Source: Zea mays
Taxonomy: Eukaryota > Streptophyta > Magnoliopsida > Poales > Poaceae
DNA length: 64,000 bases
Assembly: GCF_902167145.1 (NCBI RefSeq)
Contig: NC_050097.1
Span: forward strand, 39,354,095 to 39,418,094
Reading direction: 5' to 3'
This document shows, one piece after another, positions 10,904-21,134 of the stretch (positions are counted from its first letter, which is position 1; each line of letters opens with the position of its first letter). The notes below the pieces were generated by a model, which saw only the letters and a program-made list of their open reading frames with translations, made no database searches and was not told the origin of the DNA. Position numbers and translations under genes: made by a program.

Positions 10904-11495
10904 CATAGCATGATGCATATGCTAGTAGGATATGGATGGCTTCAAGTCGAGCAACCGGTGCAAAGGTCTCTCCAAAATCTAAGCCTTCAACTTGAGAGAA
11001 GCCCTTTGCAACAAGTCTTGCCTTGTTTCGCACAATCATGCCTTGATCATCTTGTTTGTTTCTGAACACCCATTTTGTTCCTATGATCCTTGCATCTTGT
11101 GGAGGCTTCTCCAGGGTCCAAACTTGGTTACGGGTGAAGTTGTTTAGTTCTTCATGCATGGCATTCACCCAGTCCGGATCCTGTAGCGCCTCATATATAC
11201 GTGTAGGCTCAACACGAGAAACAAAAGAATGATGTTCAATAAATGAAGCATGTTTATGTGATCGAGTAATAACCCCTTGTGAAGGACTCCCAATGATTTG
11301 ATCTTGTGGGTGTGCTTGAAGTAGTGATGAGTTTCTCCTATCAACCACTTGGGAAGAAGATCTTGGAGCATCAACATCTTCGGCTTATACCCTTGCTTGT
11401 TCATGAGAGACAAATGTATCTTCATTTGCATGCCTCTCATCTTTTCATCATCTTGTGGTACACTTGATGAAGAAAGCATGTCATTGTTTTGCACC
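10904..11495 (-). pseudogene. Outer copia element: reverse transcriptase N-terminal part
   Basis: The frame from about 11348 reads [20 protein letters not shown], then [12 protein letters not shown] and [27 protein letters not shown], the typical opening of copia RT. Homology stops at LLAYAS, where the sequence runs into the Zeon-like LTR at 10903. The catalytic YVDD part is lost from this window. The upstream linker to integrase is in another frame. Confidence 0.82.
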
Positions 11496-12213
11496 TATTC
11501 TTCATCTTCCTTTGGTTTGATAGCTCCAATTGGCATGTTCTTCATGGCTTCCCTAAGTGGCTCATCACCTACATCATCAAGATTTTTAAGTGCTCCTTGG
11601 GAGCCATTAGTCTCATCAAACTCCACATCATATGTTTCTTCTACCATGCCAGTGGCATGATTCAATACTCGATATGCTTTGGACTTTGATGAATAACCCA
11701 GTAGAAAACCAATATCACAACGTCTTTGAAACATCCCTAGGTGATGGTGTTTCTTGTAGATGTAGCATTTGCATCCAAACACCCGAAAGAAAGAGACGTT
11801 TGGCTTTTTCCCATTTAGCAGTTCATAGGGAGTCTTCTCAAGTAGCCGGTGAGGAAATAGCCTATTTGATGCATAACATGCAGTGTTGACAGCTTCGTCC
11901 CAAAACCTCTCTGGTGTGTTATACTCATTAATCATTGTACTTGGAAGTGTGATCAAGGTCCTGTTTTTCCTTTCAACAACTCCATTTTGTTGAGGTGTAT
12001 ATGTTGCTGAAACTTCATGCTTGATCCCAATCTCATCACAGTATTCATGTATGTTGGTGTTATCAAATTCTTTTCCATTATCACTTCTAATCTTCTTGAT
12101 CTTTCAATCAAATTCATTTTGAGCTTTCTTGGCAAACTTCTTGAATATAGATGCAACTTCAGATTTATCACGGATAAAGAACACCCAAGTGTATCTTGAG
12201 AAATCATCAACTA
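11495..12213 (-). pseudogene. Outer copia element: integrase C-terminal part
   Basis: Minus-strand frames encode the integrase region after the nested insertion: the second and third parts of the catalytic core, ERFWDEAVNTACYASNRLFPHRLLEKTPYELL, the FRVFGCKCYI stretch and the LLGYSSKSKAYRVLN linker. The part covering 11953-12210 is shifted relative to 11495-11956, so at least one frameshift exists. At 12214-12218 the TAACC target site is followed by the nested LTR. Confidence 0.8.
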
Positions 12214-12218
12214 TAACC
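12214..12218. other. Target site duplication TAACC, left copy (right copy 21130-21134)
   Basis: TAACC directly precedes the LTR start TGAGAGCACC and recurs directly after the other LTR end (CTCTTTCA) at 21130-21134. Five bases is the normal duplication for copia integrases. The flanks join a copia integrase frame on both sides, which proves the nesting. Confidence 0.9.
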
Positions 12219-13468
12219 TGAGAGCACCTAGAGGGGGGGTGAATAGGTGATCCTGTAAAATTCAACAACTTATAGCCACAAAACTTGGTTAAGTGTTATA
12301 ATGATAAAATCAAGTGGCTATAGATCAAGTTCTTGTGAGTCACAATAATCACACAAAAAAGCAATCACAAGAGACACGCGAGTTATCCCGTGGTTCGACC
12401 AAGTATAACACGTGTCTACTTCCACGTTGTGGCGTCCCAATGGACGAGGGTTGCACTCAACCCCTTTCAAGTGATCCAATGATCAACTTGAATACCATGG
12501 TGTTCTTCTTTCTTATACTTTCTCCCGTTTGCGAGGAATCTCCACAACTTGGAGCCTCTCGCCCTTACAATTGATGATCACAAAGAAGCACGGAAGTAAG
12601 GGAGGGAAGAGCAACACACACAAGACTCAAAACCAGAGACAATCACGCACACAAGCCACAACTTGAGCTCAAAACACAACTCAAGGAGTTCTCTACTCAA
12701 ATGGAGCTCAAGTCACTATCTCAAAGAATCGAATGCGTGAGAATGGAGTCTTGGTGCTTAGGAATGATCAAAGAATGCTTGGATATGTCCTCCATGTGCC
12801 TAGGGGTCCCTTTTATAGCCCCAAGGCAGCTAGGAGCAGTTGGAGGCAATCTTGGAAGGCAAATCTTGCCTTCTGTCGGGCCACCGGACAGGCACTGTAG
12901 CATGTCCGGTGCGGATCTCCTTCCTAATTTGGCGCAGCCGACCGTTGCAACTCTGGCGTTGGTTGGCGCACCGGACACTGTCCGGTGCACACCGGACAGT
13001 CCGGTGCCCCTTCCGACCGTTGGAGCGGGCCACGCGTCGCCCGCGGATTTGGCGGCCGACCGTTGCGCTGGCGGCCGTTGGCTCATCGGACAGTCCGGTG
13101 CACCACCGGACACTCCAGTGAATTATAGTTGTACGCCGTCAAAAACTCCCGAGAGCGGCCAGTTCGCCGGAAGCCAGCCTGGCGCACCGGACACTGTCTG
13201 GTGCACCACCGGACACTGTCCGGTGTGCCAGACCGAGCTGAGTTTTGGCTGCTCCAGCCAAGTCCTTTTCTTCTTCTCTTTTCTCTGATTCTAGCACCTA
13301 GACAAATATATTAGTACACACAAAAACCAATGTACTAAGTCTAGAATCATACCTTTGCCTTGATTATCACTTCTCTCTTTGTTTAGCACATGAGAGCTTA
13401 TTTAAATGTGTTGGACACTTAATCACCAAAACATAATAGAAATTGCCCAAAGGCACATTTCCCTTTCA
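12219..13468 (-). repeat. 3' LTR of nested copia element
   Basis: 1,250 bp from TGAGAGCACCTAGAGG (plus strand) to CCCTTTCA. It contains several CACCGGACxGTCCGGTG-type palindromes between about 12885 and 13230. These tandem palindromes are a known conserved feature of Sirevirus LTRs. It lacks some palindrome units that the other LTR has. Confidence 0.9.
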
Positions 13469-14273
13469 ATCTCCCACTTTTTGGTGATTTATGGCAACAC
13501 ATTCAAAAGCAATGCAAAACATGCAACATTGATTCAACTTGAAGACCAAATTGTTTTTGACTTAAATTTGGTATATTTGGATCATTCTTTGCCACCACTT
13601 GGTTTGTTTTTGCAAATCAAATTCATTTTCCTATCTCTAAGTCAAACTCATTTGTTTGGGCATAAAGAGAGATAATCCAAGAGTAAAAATGATTAAGAGC
13701 CAAAAACTCCTCCTTTTCCCATAATCAAACATTCTCCCCGCAAGAGATCAAATTTTGACAATAAGAGTATTTTGACAAATCAAAAATTCTAACTCTACTA
13801 TTTTCAAAATTTCACAAGTGGTAGCTGATCCATTTGCTTTGGCCTTAATTTCTCCCCCTTTGGTATTAAGCACCAAAACGGGATCATTCTTGGCCCTTTA
13901 ACCCCATTGCCTCACCAAAATTGTCAATTAAGAGCAAAAAGGCAATAAGAGCATAGATATGAACTTGGAGTTAATTACCCTCACATCGGAGTGCATTACC
14001 CTCACATCGGAGTGCAGTGAAAGTCTTGCATGGTCCAAGTTCACCTTTCCCTTTCAATTCACTCTTGAGACTAAATCAAGTAAACTCAAACACATGGTTA
14101 GTCTCAAGGGGTCAAGTTATAGCACATCTCCCCCTAAATATGTGCGTCACTCACACATGGACTTGTGAGGTCCGGGGATTTCTTGCACAACTTGAGTACC
14201 ATAAATAAGCAATAAATCATATAAATGCATAAGGTAACATGATCAAAGGCATAGAACACATGTATGCTATAGA
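13469..14273 (-). other. Polypurine tract and 3' untranslated part of nested copia element
   Basis: Directly beside the LTR the plus strand reads ATCTCCCACTTTTTGG, which is AAAAAGTGGGAGAT on the element's strand: the polypurine tract. From there to the end of RNase H at 14274 I see no coding region or envelope-like ORF. A 21-base unit starting CCCTCACATCGGAGTGCA is tandemly duplicated near 13978-14018. Confidence 0.75.
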
Positions 14274-14933
14274 TCAATCCAAGTTACGCGAATCTAAGAC
14301 ATTTAGCTCACTACGCAGCCTGCAAAAGGTCTTCTCATCTAAAGTATTGGTAAAGATATCGGCTAGCTGGTTCTCGGTGCTAACATAAAACACTTCGATA
14401 TCTCCCTTTTGCTGGTGGTCTCTCAAAAAGTGATGCCGGATGTCTATGTGCTTAGTGCGGCTGTGTTCAACAGGATTATCCGCCATGCGGATTGCACTCT
14501 CATTGTCACATAGGAGTGGGACTTTGCTCAGATTGTAGCCAAAGTCCCGGAGGGTTTGCCTCATCCAAAGTAGTTGCGCGCAACACTGTCCTACGGCAAC
14601 ATACTCGGCCTCAGCGGTGGACAGGGCAACAGAGGTTTGTTTCTTAGAACTCCAAGACACCAGGGACCTTCCTAGGAATTGGCACATCCCTGATGTACTC
14701 TTCCTATCAACCTTGCATCCAGCATAACCGGAGTCTGAGTATCCTATCAAGTCAAAGGTAGACCCCGTTGGATACCAGATCCCGAAGCAAGGTGTAGCAA
14801 CTAAATATCTAAGAATTCTCTTAACGGCCACAAGGTGACACTCCCTTGGGTCGGATTGAAATCTAGCACACATGCATACGATTAGCATAATATCTGGTCT
14901 ACTAGCACATAAATAAAGCAAGGATCCTATCAT
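14274..14933 (-). pseudogene. Nested copia element: RT tail and RNase H
   Basis: A 219-codon frame starts in the RT connection (IGSLLYLCASRPDIMLIV) and covers RNase H, with SDSGYAGCKVDRKSTSG, SVALSTAEAEYVAVGQC and CDNESAIRMADNP. These carry the D, E and D positions typical of copia RNase H. It ends LADIFTNTLDE..FCRLRSELNV as is usual for copia pol. It is separated from the RT core by stops between 14934 and 15163. Confidence 0.85.
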
Positions 14934-15162
14934 AGACCGGTATGCCTTTTAATCAACGGACTTACCTCCTTTGTTGAGGTCGACATGTTCATTGGTTCCC
15001 ATTGGCGTCTTTGCGGGCTTGGCGTCCTTCATCCCAAACCGCTTGAGAAGGTCTTGCGTATACTTCGTTTGTGATATGAGGTGCCATCCTTGAGTTGCTT
15101 CACTTGGAACCCAAGGAAGTAGTTCAACTCGCCCATCATTGACATCTCAAATTTCTATGTCA

Positions 15163-15761
15163 TTACCCTGCTAAACTCCTCAAAGACTTTTGATTAGTAG
15201 AACCAAATATTATGTCATCGACAAAAATTTGGCACACAAATAGGTCACCATCACAAGTCTTAGTGAAAAGAGTTGGATCGGCTTTCCCAACCTTGAAAGC
15301 ATTAGCAATTAGAAAATCTCTAAGGCATTCATACCATGCTTTTGGGGCTTGCTTAAGTCCATAGAGCGCCTTAGACAACTTACACACATGGTCGGGGTAT
15401 CGTTCATCCTCAAAGCTCGGGGTTGCTCCACATACGCCTCCTCCTTGATTGGCCCGTTGAGGAAAGCGCTCTTCACATCCATTTGAAACAACCTGAAAGA
15501 GTGGTGAGCGGTATAGGCTAACAATATTCTAATGGACTCTAGCCTAGCCACAGGAGCAAAAGTTTCCTCGAAATCCAAACCTGCGACTTGGGCATAACCT
15601 TTTGCCACAAGTCGAGCCTTGTTTCTTGTCACCACATCGTGCTCGTCTTGCTTGTTGCGGAACACCCACTTGGTTCCCACAATGTTTTGCTTTGGACGTG
15701 GCACCAGGGTCCAAACTTCGTTTCGCTTGAAATTGTTGAGCTCTTCCTGCATGGCCAACAC
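15163..15761 (-). pseudogene. Nested copia element: reverse transcriptase core
   Basis: Two overlapping minus frames cover RT. The first (15761-15309) reads [25 protein letters not shown] to DVKSAFLNG and then leaves frame near VEQP. The second (15387-15163) continues [19 protein letters not shown] and the catalytic FVDDIIFGSTN. A frameshift of one or two bases near 15400 separates them, and an in-frame TAG near 15762 separates RT from integrase. Confidence 0.85.
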
Positions 15762-17045
15762 CTAGTCCGGATCTAGCAAGGCTTCTTCCACCCTGAAAGG
15801 CTCAGTAGAAGAGACAAACGAGTAATGCTCACAAAACTTAGCTAATCTAGAGTGAGTGGTTACTCCCTTGCTTATATCACCCAAAATCTGGTCGACGGGA
15901 TGATTCCTTTGAATTGTCGCTCGGACTTGAGATGGAGGGGCTAGTGGTGCTTCTTCCTCAATGACTTGTTCTTCTTGTGCTCCCCCTTGATCACACGCCT
16001 CTTCTTGAGGAACCTGTCCATCTTCTTGAGTTGGGGGATGCACCATTGTTGAGGAAGAAGGTTGATCTTGCTCTTGTTGTTCCTGTGGTCGCACCTCTCC
16101 AATCGCCATGGTGCGAATTGCGGTCGTTGGAACGTCATCTTCATCTACATCATCAAGATCAACTTGCTCTCTTGGAGAGCCATTAGTCTCATCAAATACA
16201 ACATCGCTAGAGACTTCAACCAAACCTGATGATTTGTTGAAGACTTTATACGCCTTTGTATTTGAGTCATAACCTAGCAAAAACCCTTCTACAGCTTTGG
16301 GAGCAAATTTAGAGTTTCTACCTTTCTTCACTAGAATGTAACATTTACTCCCAAATACAAGAAAGTATGAAACGTTGGGTTTGTTACCGGTTAGAAGTTC
16401 ATACGAGGTCTTCTTGAGGAGGCGATGAAGGTAGAGTTGGTTTATGGCATGGCAAGCTGTGTTCATAGCTTCCGACCAAAACCGCTCGGGCGTCTTGAAT
16501 TCTCCAAGCATCGTCCTCGCCATGTCGATAAGCGTCCTGTTCTTCCTCTCTACCACACCGTTTTGCTGAGGTGTGTAGGGAGCGGAGAACTCGTGCTTGA
16601 TCCCTTCCTCCTCAAGGTACTCCTCCACTTGTAAGTTCTTGAACTCGGACCCGTTGTCGCTTCTTATCTTTTTCACCTTGAGCTCAAACTCGTTTTGAGC
16701 CCGTCTTAGAAAGCGCTTGAGGGTCCCTTGGGTTTCTGATTTATCCTGCAAAAAGAATACCCAAGTGAAGCGGGAAAAATCATCAACAACAACAAGACCA
16801 TACTTACTTCCCCTGATGCTAAGGTAAGCAACCGGTCCGAAGAGGTCCATATGTAGTAGCTCCAGAGGTCTTGATGTTGTCATCACATTCTTGTTGTGAT
16901 GAGTGCTCCCCACTTGCTTTCCTGCCTGGCAAGCTACACAAGGTCTATCTTTTTCGAAACACACATTTTTTAGTCCTAACACATGTTCTCCCTTTAGAAG
17001 TTTATGGGTTTCGTCATCCCAACATGTGCTAGACGGTGATGCCAC
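15762..17045 (-). CDS. Nested copia element: integrase and linker
   Basis: A 427-codon frame begins in the zinc-binding head (CVACQAGKQ), then gives the integrase core: D in LLHMDLFGPV, D in IRSDNGSEF and E in NGVVERKNRTL, all three catalytic acids present. It continues through FGSKCYILVKKG and an acidic Gln/Glu-rich linker to the start of RT, where TAG stops it. This is the best preserved part of the element's pol. Confidence 0.87.
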   Translation of the reverse strand: MASPSSTCWDDETHKLLKGEHVLGLKNVCFEKDRPCVACQAGKQVGSTHHNKNVMTTSRPLELLHMDLFGPVAYLSIRGSKYGLVVVDDFSRFTWVFFLQDKSETQGTLKRFLRRAQNEFELKVKKIRSDNGSEFKNLQVEEYLEEEGIKHEFSAPYTPQQNGVVERKNRTLIDMARTMLGEFKTPERFWSEAMNTACHAINQLYLHRLLKKTSYELLTGNKPNVSYFLVFGSKCYILVKKGRNSKFAPKAVEGFLLGYDSNTKAYKVFNKSSGLVEVSSDVVFDETNGSPREQVDLDDVDEDDVPTTAIRTMAIGEVRPQEQQEQDQPSSSTMVHPPTQEDGQVPQEEACDQGGAQEEQVIEEEAPLAPPSQVRATIQRNHPVDQILGDISKGVTTHSRLAKFCEHYSFVSSTEPFRVEEALLDPD

Positions 17046-17473
17046 AGCCAGCCCATGCTAGTCTTAGCAATTAAGCATGCATCTAGATCGGCCTCTTCCT
17101 TCGACAAATCAACTAAATAGAGTTTGTCGTCTAGTACACCCTTAAAAGCTAATGAACCACCACTCCTTCTAAAGACAGACACATCTATATTGGTAAACAA
17201 ACAATTGTAACCCATGTGGCACAATTGACTAACAGACAGAAGATTATACCCTAGCGACTCTACTAAAAATACATTAGAAATAGAGTGCTCATTTGTGATG
17301 GAAATCTTGCCCAAGCCTTTGACTTTGCCTTGGTTCCCATCTCCAAAGTTAATCGTATCCTGGGAATCCTTGTTCTTGACGTAGGAGGTGAACATCTTCT
17401 TCTCCCCCGTCATGTGGTTTGTGCATCCGCTGTCGATAATCCAGCTTGAGCCCCCGGATGCATAAACCTGCAA
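16994..17473 (-). CDS. Nested copia element: aspartic protease and GAG-pre-integrase
   Basis: The frame starts with SSWIIDSGCTNHMTGEKKMF, the copia protease active site (DSG), continues through SVSQLCHMGYNCLF, and ends with WLWHRRLAHVGM, the GAG-pre-integrase histidines. It overlaps the integrase frame by about 50 bases in a different phase, so a frameshift lies near 17000-17045. Confidence 0.85.
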   Translation of the reverse strand: MQVYASGGSSWIIDSGCTNHMTGEKKMFTSYVKNKDSQDTINFGDGNQGKVKGLGKISITNEHSISNVFLVESLGYNLLSVSQLCHMGYNCLFTNIDVSVFRRSGGSLAFKGVLDDKLYLVDLSKEEADLDACLIAKTSMGWLWHHRLAHVGMTKPINF

Positions 17474-17479
17474 GGCAAA

Positions 17480-18494
17480 TTAGGCTTGGGTTTTAGGTAC
17501 CAAACTCTTCTTGGGTCCTACAAGGTTAGTTACAATAGTCTTTGGGACCCAAATGCAAGTCTTGTCTCCCTTGCACTTGGCCCCCAACTTCCTAGCAATC
17601 ACTTTTTTATTCTTACAACAAATTGCAAAAGAAGTATTGCAAGCATGGTAAATTGTAGAAGGTTCATTACATACTTTCCTAGGGACATGAACAACATTTT
17701 TCTTAGGCATATTTCTACCATGCACAAAAGAAGAACTTGAAGCAATCATAGCATTTGAATCATAAGCATAACTCCTATGAGCATTTCTAGAAAATTTTCT
17801 ATCACTATAGATGAAAGCATGATTCTTTTGAGCACTATTTACCATAGGGGCCTTCCCTTTCTCCTTGGCGGGAATGGGAACCCTTTGGCTTGTTAAGTTC
17901 TTGGCTTCCTTTCGAAAGCCAAGCCCATCCTTAATAGAGGGGTGTCTACCAACCGTGTAGGCATCCCTTGCAAATTTTAGCTTGTCAAAATCAACCTTGC
18001 AAGTCTTAAGTTGAGCATTAAGACTCGCAACTTCATCATTCAATTTTGTAATAGCAATGAGATGTTCATTACAAGCATTAACATCAAAGTCCTTACATCT
18101 ATTACAAATTGCAACATGTTCTACACATGAATTAGATTTATTAGCTACTTCTAGCTTAGTATTTAAATCATCATTCAAAATCTTTAAACTAGAGAATGAT
18201 TCATAGCACACAGATAATTCAGAGGATAACAATTCATTTCTTTTAGTTTCTAAAACAAGACTTTTGTGCACTAACAATTTTATCATGCTCTTCATACAAT
18301 ATATCCTCTTGCTTTTCTAAAAGTCTATCCTTTTCATTTAAAGCATCAATTAACTCATTAATTTTATCTACTTTTGATCTATCTAAACCCTTAAACAATT
18401 CAGTATAGTCTACTTCATCATCACTAGATTCATCATCGCTTGAAGTAGTATACTTAGGAGTTTCTCGAACGCTTACCTTTTTCTCCTTTGCCAT
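17480..18494 (-). pseudogene. Nested copia element: coiled-coil region between gag and protease
   Basis: Two minus frames (18494-18243 and 18295-17480) encode an acidic, Ser/Asp-rich start (SSDDESSDDEVDY) and a heptad-rich stretch, then a basic segment ending before protease. A long coiled coil at this place is common in maize Sirevirus gag. The two frames overlap out of phase, so a frameshift exists. Confidence 0.7.
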
Positions 18495-18815
18495 GAGGCA
18501 GGTGTGGCGTTCGTTGGGGAAGAGAGAAGACTTGTTGAAGGCTGAGGCAGCGAGTCCTTCGTCGTCGGAATCGGAAGACGAGCAGTCCGAGTCCCATTCC
18601 TTTCCGATGTATGCCTCGCCCTTTGCCTTCCTATAGCTCTTTTTCTTCTCTTTCTTCCTGCCCTTTCCTTGTTCCTTGTCAAATAGAGTTATCGGGAAAG
18701 TTTGCTATAAAATGACCAGTCTTACCGCACTTGAAGTAGGAGCGCTTTCCCTTTGCTTTATTCTTATTAGGGTACTCCTTGTGTCCTTTCAATGCGGTCT
18801 TGAAGCGCTTTATGA

Positions 18816-19787
18816 TTAGGGCCATCTCATCAGCGCCTCCCTGCTACTTGTTGCCTTGAGAGCAACGGGTTGAGGCTCGTAGACGGGCATCAGGCCATTG
18901 AGAGCATCGTTCACGTATCGCGCTTCCTTAACCATCATCCGCTCGCTCACAAATTTCCCAAGAATCTCCTCGGGAGTCATCTTTGTGTACCTGGGATTTT
19001 CACGGATGAGGTTCACAAGATGAGGATCAATAACAGTGAAGGACCTGAGCATGAGTCGGACGATGTCGTGGTCCGTCCATCTCGTGCTTCCATAGCTCCT
19101 GACCTTGTTGACCAGGGTCTTGAGCCTGTTGTACGTTTGCGTTGGCTCCTCTCCCCTGATCATTGCGAACCTTCCCAGCTCGCCTTCCACCAACTCCATC
19201 TTGGTGATCATGGTGGCGTCGTTCCCCTCATGAGAAATCTTGAGGGTGTCCCAGATTTGCTTGGCATTGCCCAAGCCGCTCACTTTATTGTACTCGTTCC
19301 TACACAAGGATGCTAGCAAAACAGTGGTCGCTTGTGCATTTTTATGGATTTGCTCATTAATGAAAATGGGGTTGTCAGTACTATCAAAATGCATTCCATT
19401 TTCAACAATCTCCGAAATACTTGGATGGAGAGAAAATAGGTGACTACGCATTTTGTGACTCCAAAATGAGTAGTCTTCTCCATCAAAGTGCGGAGGTTTC
19501 CCAAGTGGGATTGAAAGTAAATGAGCATTGGAATTAAAAGGAATACGAGAATAATCAAATGAATAGTTTGAGTTAACCGGTTTCTTTTTCTCGTCATCGT
19601 CGTCTCTTGGTGAAGAAGAAGACTCGTCGCTGTCGTAGTAGACAATCTTCTCGATGCGCATCTTCTTCTTCCCGTCTCTTTTCTTATGACTTGAGCCAGA
19701 GTCCGAGGGCTTATCATCTCTTGGCTCGTTCATGACGGATTCCTTTGTCTTATCGTTGACCACCATCCCCTTTCCCTTAGGATCCAT
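18816..19787 (-). CDS. Nested copia element: gag (UBN2-type)
   Basis: Starts at ATG 19787, 50 bases inside the LTR/PBS. After a charged N terminus (KKRDGKKKMRIEKIVYYDSDESS) the core reads PPHFDGEDYSFWSHKMRSHL, with IWDTLKISHEGN further on and LRSFTVIDPHLVNLIRENP, the gag-polypeptide domain of LTR copia type. It ends in a stop at 18816. The zinc knuckle downstream (about 18700-18745) is degenerate: the first and last cysteines are replaced (YFKCGKTGHFIANF). Confidence 0.87.
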   Translation of the reverse strand: MDPKGKGMVVNDKTKESVMNEPRDDKPSDSGSSHKKRDGKKKMRIEKIVYYDSDESSSSPRDDDDEKKKPVNSNYSFDYSRIPFNSNAHLLSIPLGKPPHFDGEDYSFWSHKMRSHLFSLHPSISEIVENGMHFDSTDNPIFINEQIHKNAQATTVLLASLCRNEYNKVSGLGNAKQIWDTLKISHEGNDATMITKMELVEGELGRFAMIRGEEPTQTYNRLKTLVNKVRSYGSTRWTDHDIVRLMLRSFTVIDPHLVNLIRENPRYTKMTPEEILGKFVSERMMVKEARYVNDALNGLMPVYEPQPVALKATSSREALMRWP

Positions 19788-19825
19788 CTCTTTGGGCGAT
19801 TAGTCCCTTGCGTGAAGAGAACGGC

Positions 19826-19837
19826 TCTGATACCAAT
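19826..19837 (-). other. Primer-binding site of nested copia element
   Basis: On the element strand the LTR end is followed by ATTGGTATCAGAGCC, complementary to the 3' end of plant initiator methionine tRNA. This is the normal minus-strand primer site of copia elements. Confidence 0.88.
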
Positions 19838-21129
19838 TGAGAGCACCTAGAGGGGGTGAATAGGTGATCCTGTAAAATTCAACAACTTATAGCCACAAAA
19901 CTTGGTTAAGTGTTACAATGATAAAATCAAGTGGCTATAGATCAAGTTCTTGTGAGTCACAATAATCACACAAAAAAGCAACCACAAGAGACACGCGAGT
20001 TATCCCGTGGTTCGGCCAAATATAACACTTGCCTACTTCCACGTTGTGGCGTACCAATGGACGAGGGTTGCACTCAACCCCTTTCAAGTGATCCAATGAT
20101 CAACTTGAATACCACGGTGTTCTTCTTTCTTATACTTTCTCTCGTTTGCGAGGAATCTCCACAACTTGGAGCCTCTCGCCCTTACAATTGATGATCACAA
20201 AGAAGCACGAAAGTAAGGGAGGGAAGAGCAACACACACAAGACTCAAAACCAGAGCACAATCATGCACACAAGCCACAACTTAAGCTCAAAACACAACTC
20301 AAGGAGTTCTCTACTCAAATGGAGCTCAAGTCACTATCTCAAAGAATCAAATGCGCGAGAATGGAGTCTTGGTGCTTAGGAATGATCAAAGAATGCTTGG
20401 ATATGTCCTCCATGCACCTAGGAGTCCCTTTTATAGCCCCAAGGTAGCTAGGAGCCGTTGGAGGCAATCTTGGAAGGAAAATCTTGCCTTCTGTCGGGTG
20501 GCGCACCGGACAGTCCGGTGCACCACCGGACAGGCACTGTAGCATGTCCGGTGTGGATCTCCTTCCTAATTTGGCGCAACCGACCGTTGCAACTCTGGCG
20601 TTGGTTGGCACACCGGACACTGTCCGGTGCACACCAGATAGTCAGGTGCCCCTTCCGACCGTTGGAGCGGGCCACGCGTCGCCCGCGGATTTGGCGGCCG
20701 ACCGTTGCGCTGGTGATCGTTGGCTCACCGGACAGTTCGGTGCACCACTGGACAGTCCGGTGAATTAAAGCCGTACGCCGCCAAAAACTCCCGAGAGCGT
20801 CCAGTTCGCCGGAAGCTAGCCTGGCGCACCGGACACTGCTCGGTGCACCACCGGACACTGTCCGATGCACACCGGACAGTCCGGTGTGCCAGACCGAGCT
20901 GAGTCTTGGCTGCTTCAGCCAAGTCCTTTTCTTCTTCTCTTTTCTTTGATTCTAGCACTTAGACAAATATATTAGTACACGCAAAAACCAATGTACTAAG
21001 TCTAGAATCATACCTTTGCCTTGATTATCACTTCTCTCTTTGTTTAGCACATGAGAGCTTATTTAAATGTGTTGGACACTTAATCACCAAAACATAATAG
21101 AAATTGCCCAAAGGCACATTTCTCTTTCA
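19838..21129 (-). repeat. 5' LTR of nested copia element
   Basis: 1,292 bp, TGAGAGCACC to CTCTTTCA on the plus strand, followed by the TAACC target copy. It holds more CACCGGAC..GTCCGGTG units than its partner, notably around 20500-20540 and 20860-20890, which explains most of the 42-base length difference between the two LTRs. Confidence 0.9.
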
Positions 21130-21134
21130 TAACC

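Larger units (their letters stand above)
12219..21129 (-). mobile_element. Complete nested Ty1/copia element, Sirevirus-like (Opie/Ji-sized)
   Basis: An 8,911 bp element with two LTRs (12219-13468 and 19838-21129), TG..CA ends and a perfect 5 bp target duplication TAACC (12214-12218 and 21130-21134). Minus-strand order is 5' LTR, PBS complementary to initiator tRNA-Met, UBN2-type gag, degenerate zinc knuckle, coiled-coil region, protease, integrase, RT, RNase H, polypurine tract, 3' LTR. Total length, LTR length and LTR palindromes fit maize Sireviruses such as Opie and Ji; I do not claim the family. Seven substitutions and a 2-base indel in the first ~235 LTR bases suggest roughly 3% divergence, clearly older than the Zeon-like copy at 30825. 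Confidence 0.9.

Noticed and set aside
12885..13230. Regularly spaced CCGGACAGTCCGG repeats that resemble a CRISPR array
   Set aside because: Spacing is irregular, the repeats lie inside LTRs of a plant retrotransposon in several copies, and no cas genes exist. They are the palindromes known from Sirevirus LTRs.
12701..13288. 195-codon frame in the copia LTR (and equivalents at 20339-20958)
   Set aside because: It is formed by the palindrome repeats read as Ala-Pro-Asp-Thr-Val units. It occurs on both strands and in several frames, so it is not a gene.
19826..19842. Possible tRNA-Met gene piece (TGGTATCAGAGCC complement)
   Set aside because: Only the 3' end complement is present beside an LTR; this is a primer-binding site. 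No cloverleaf can be formed around it, here or at 24148.
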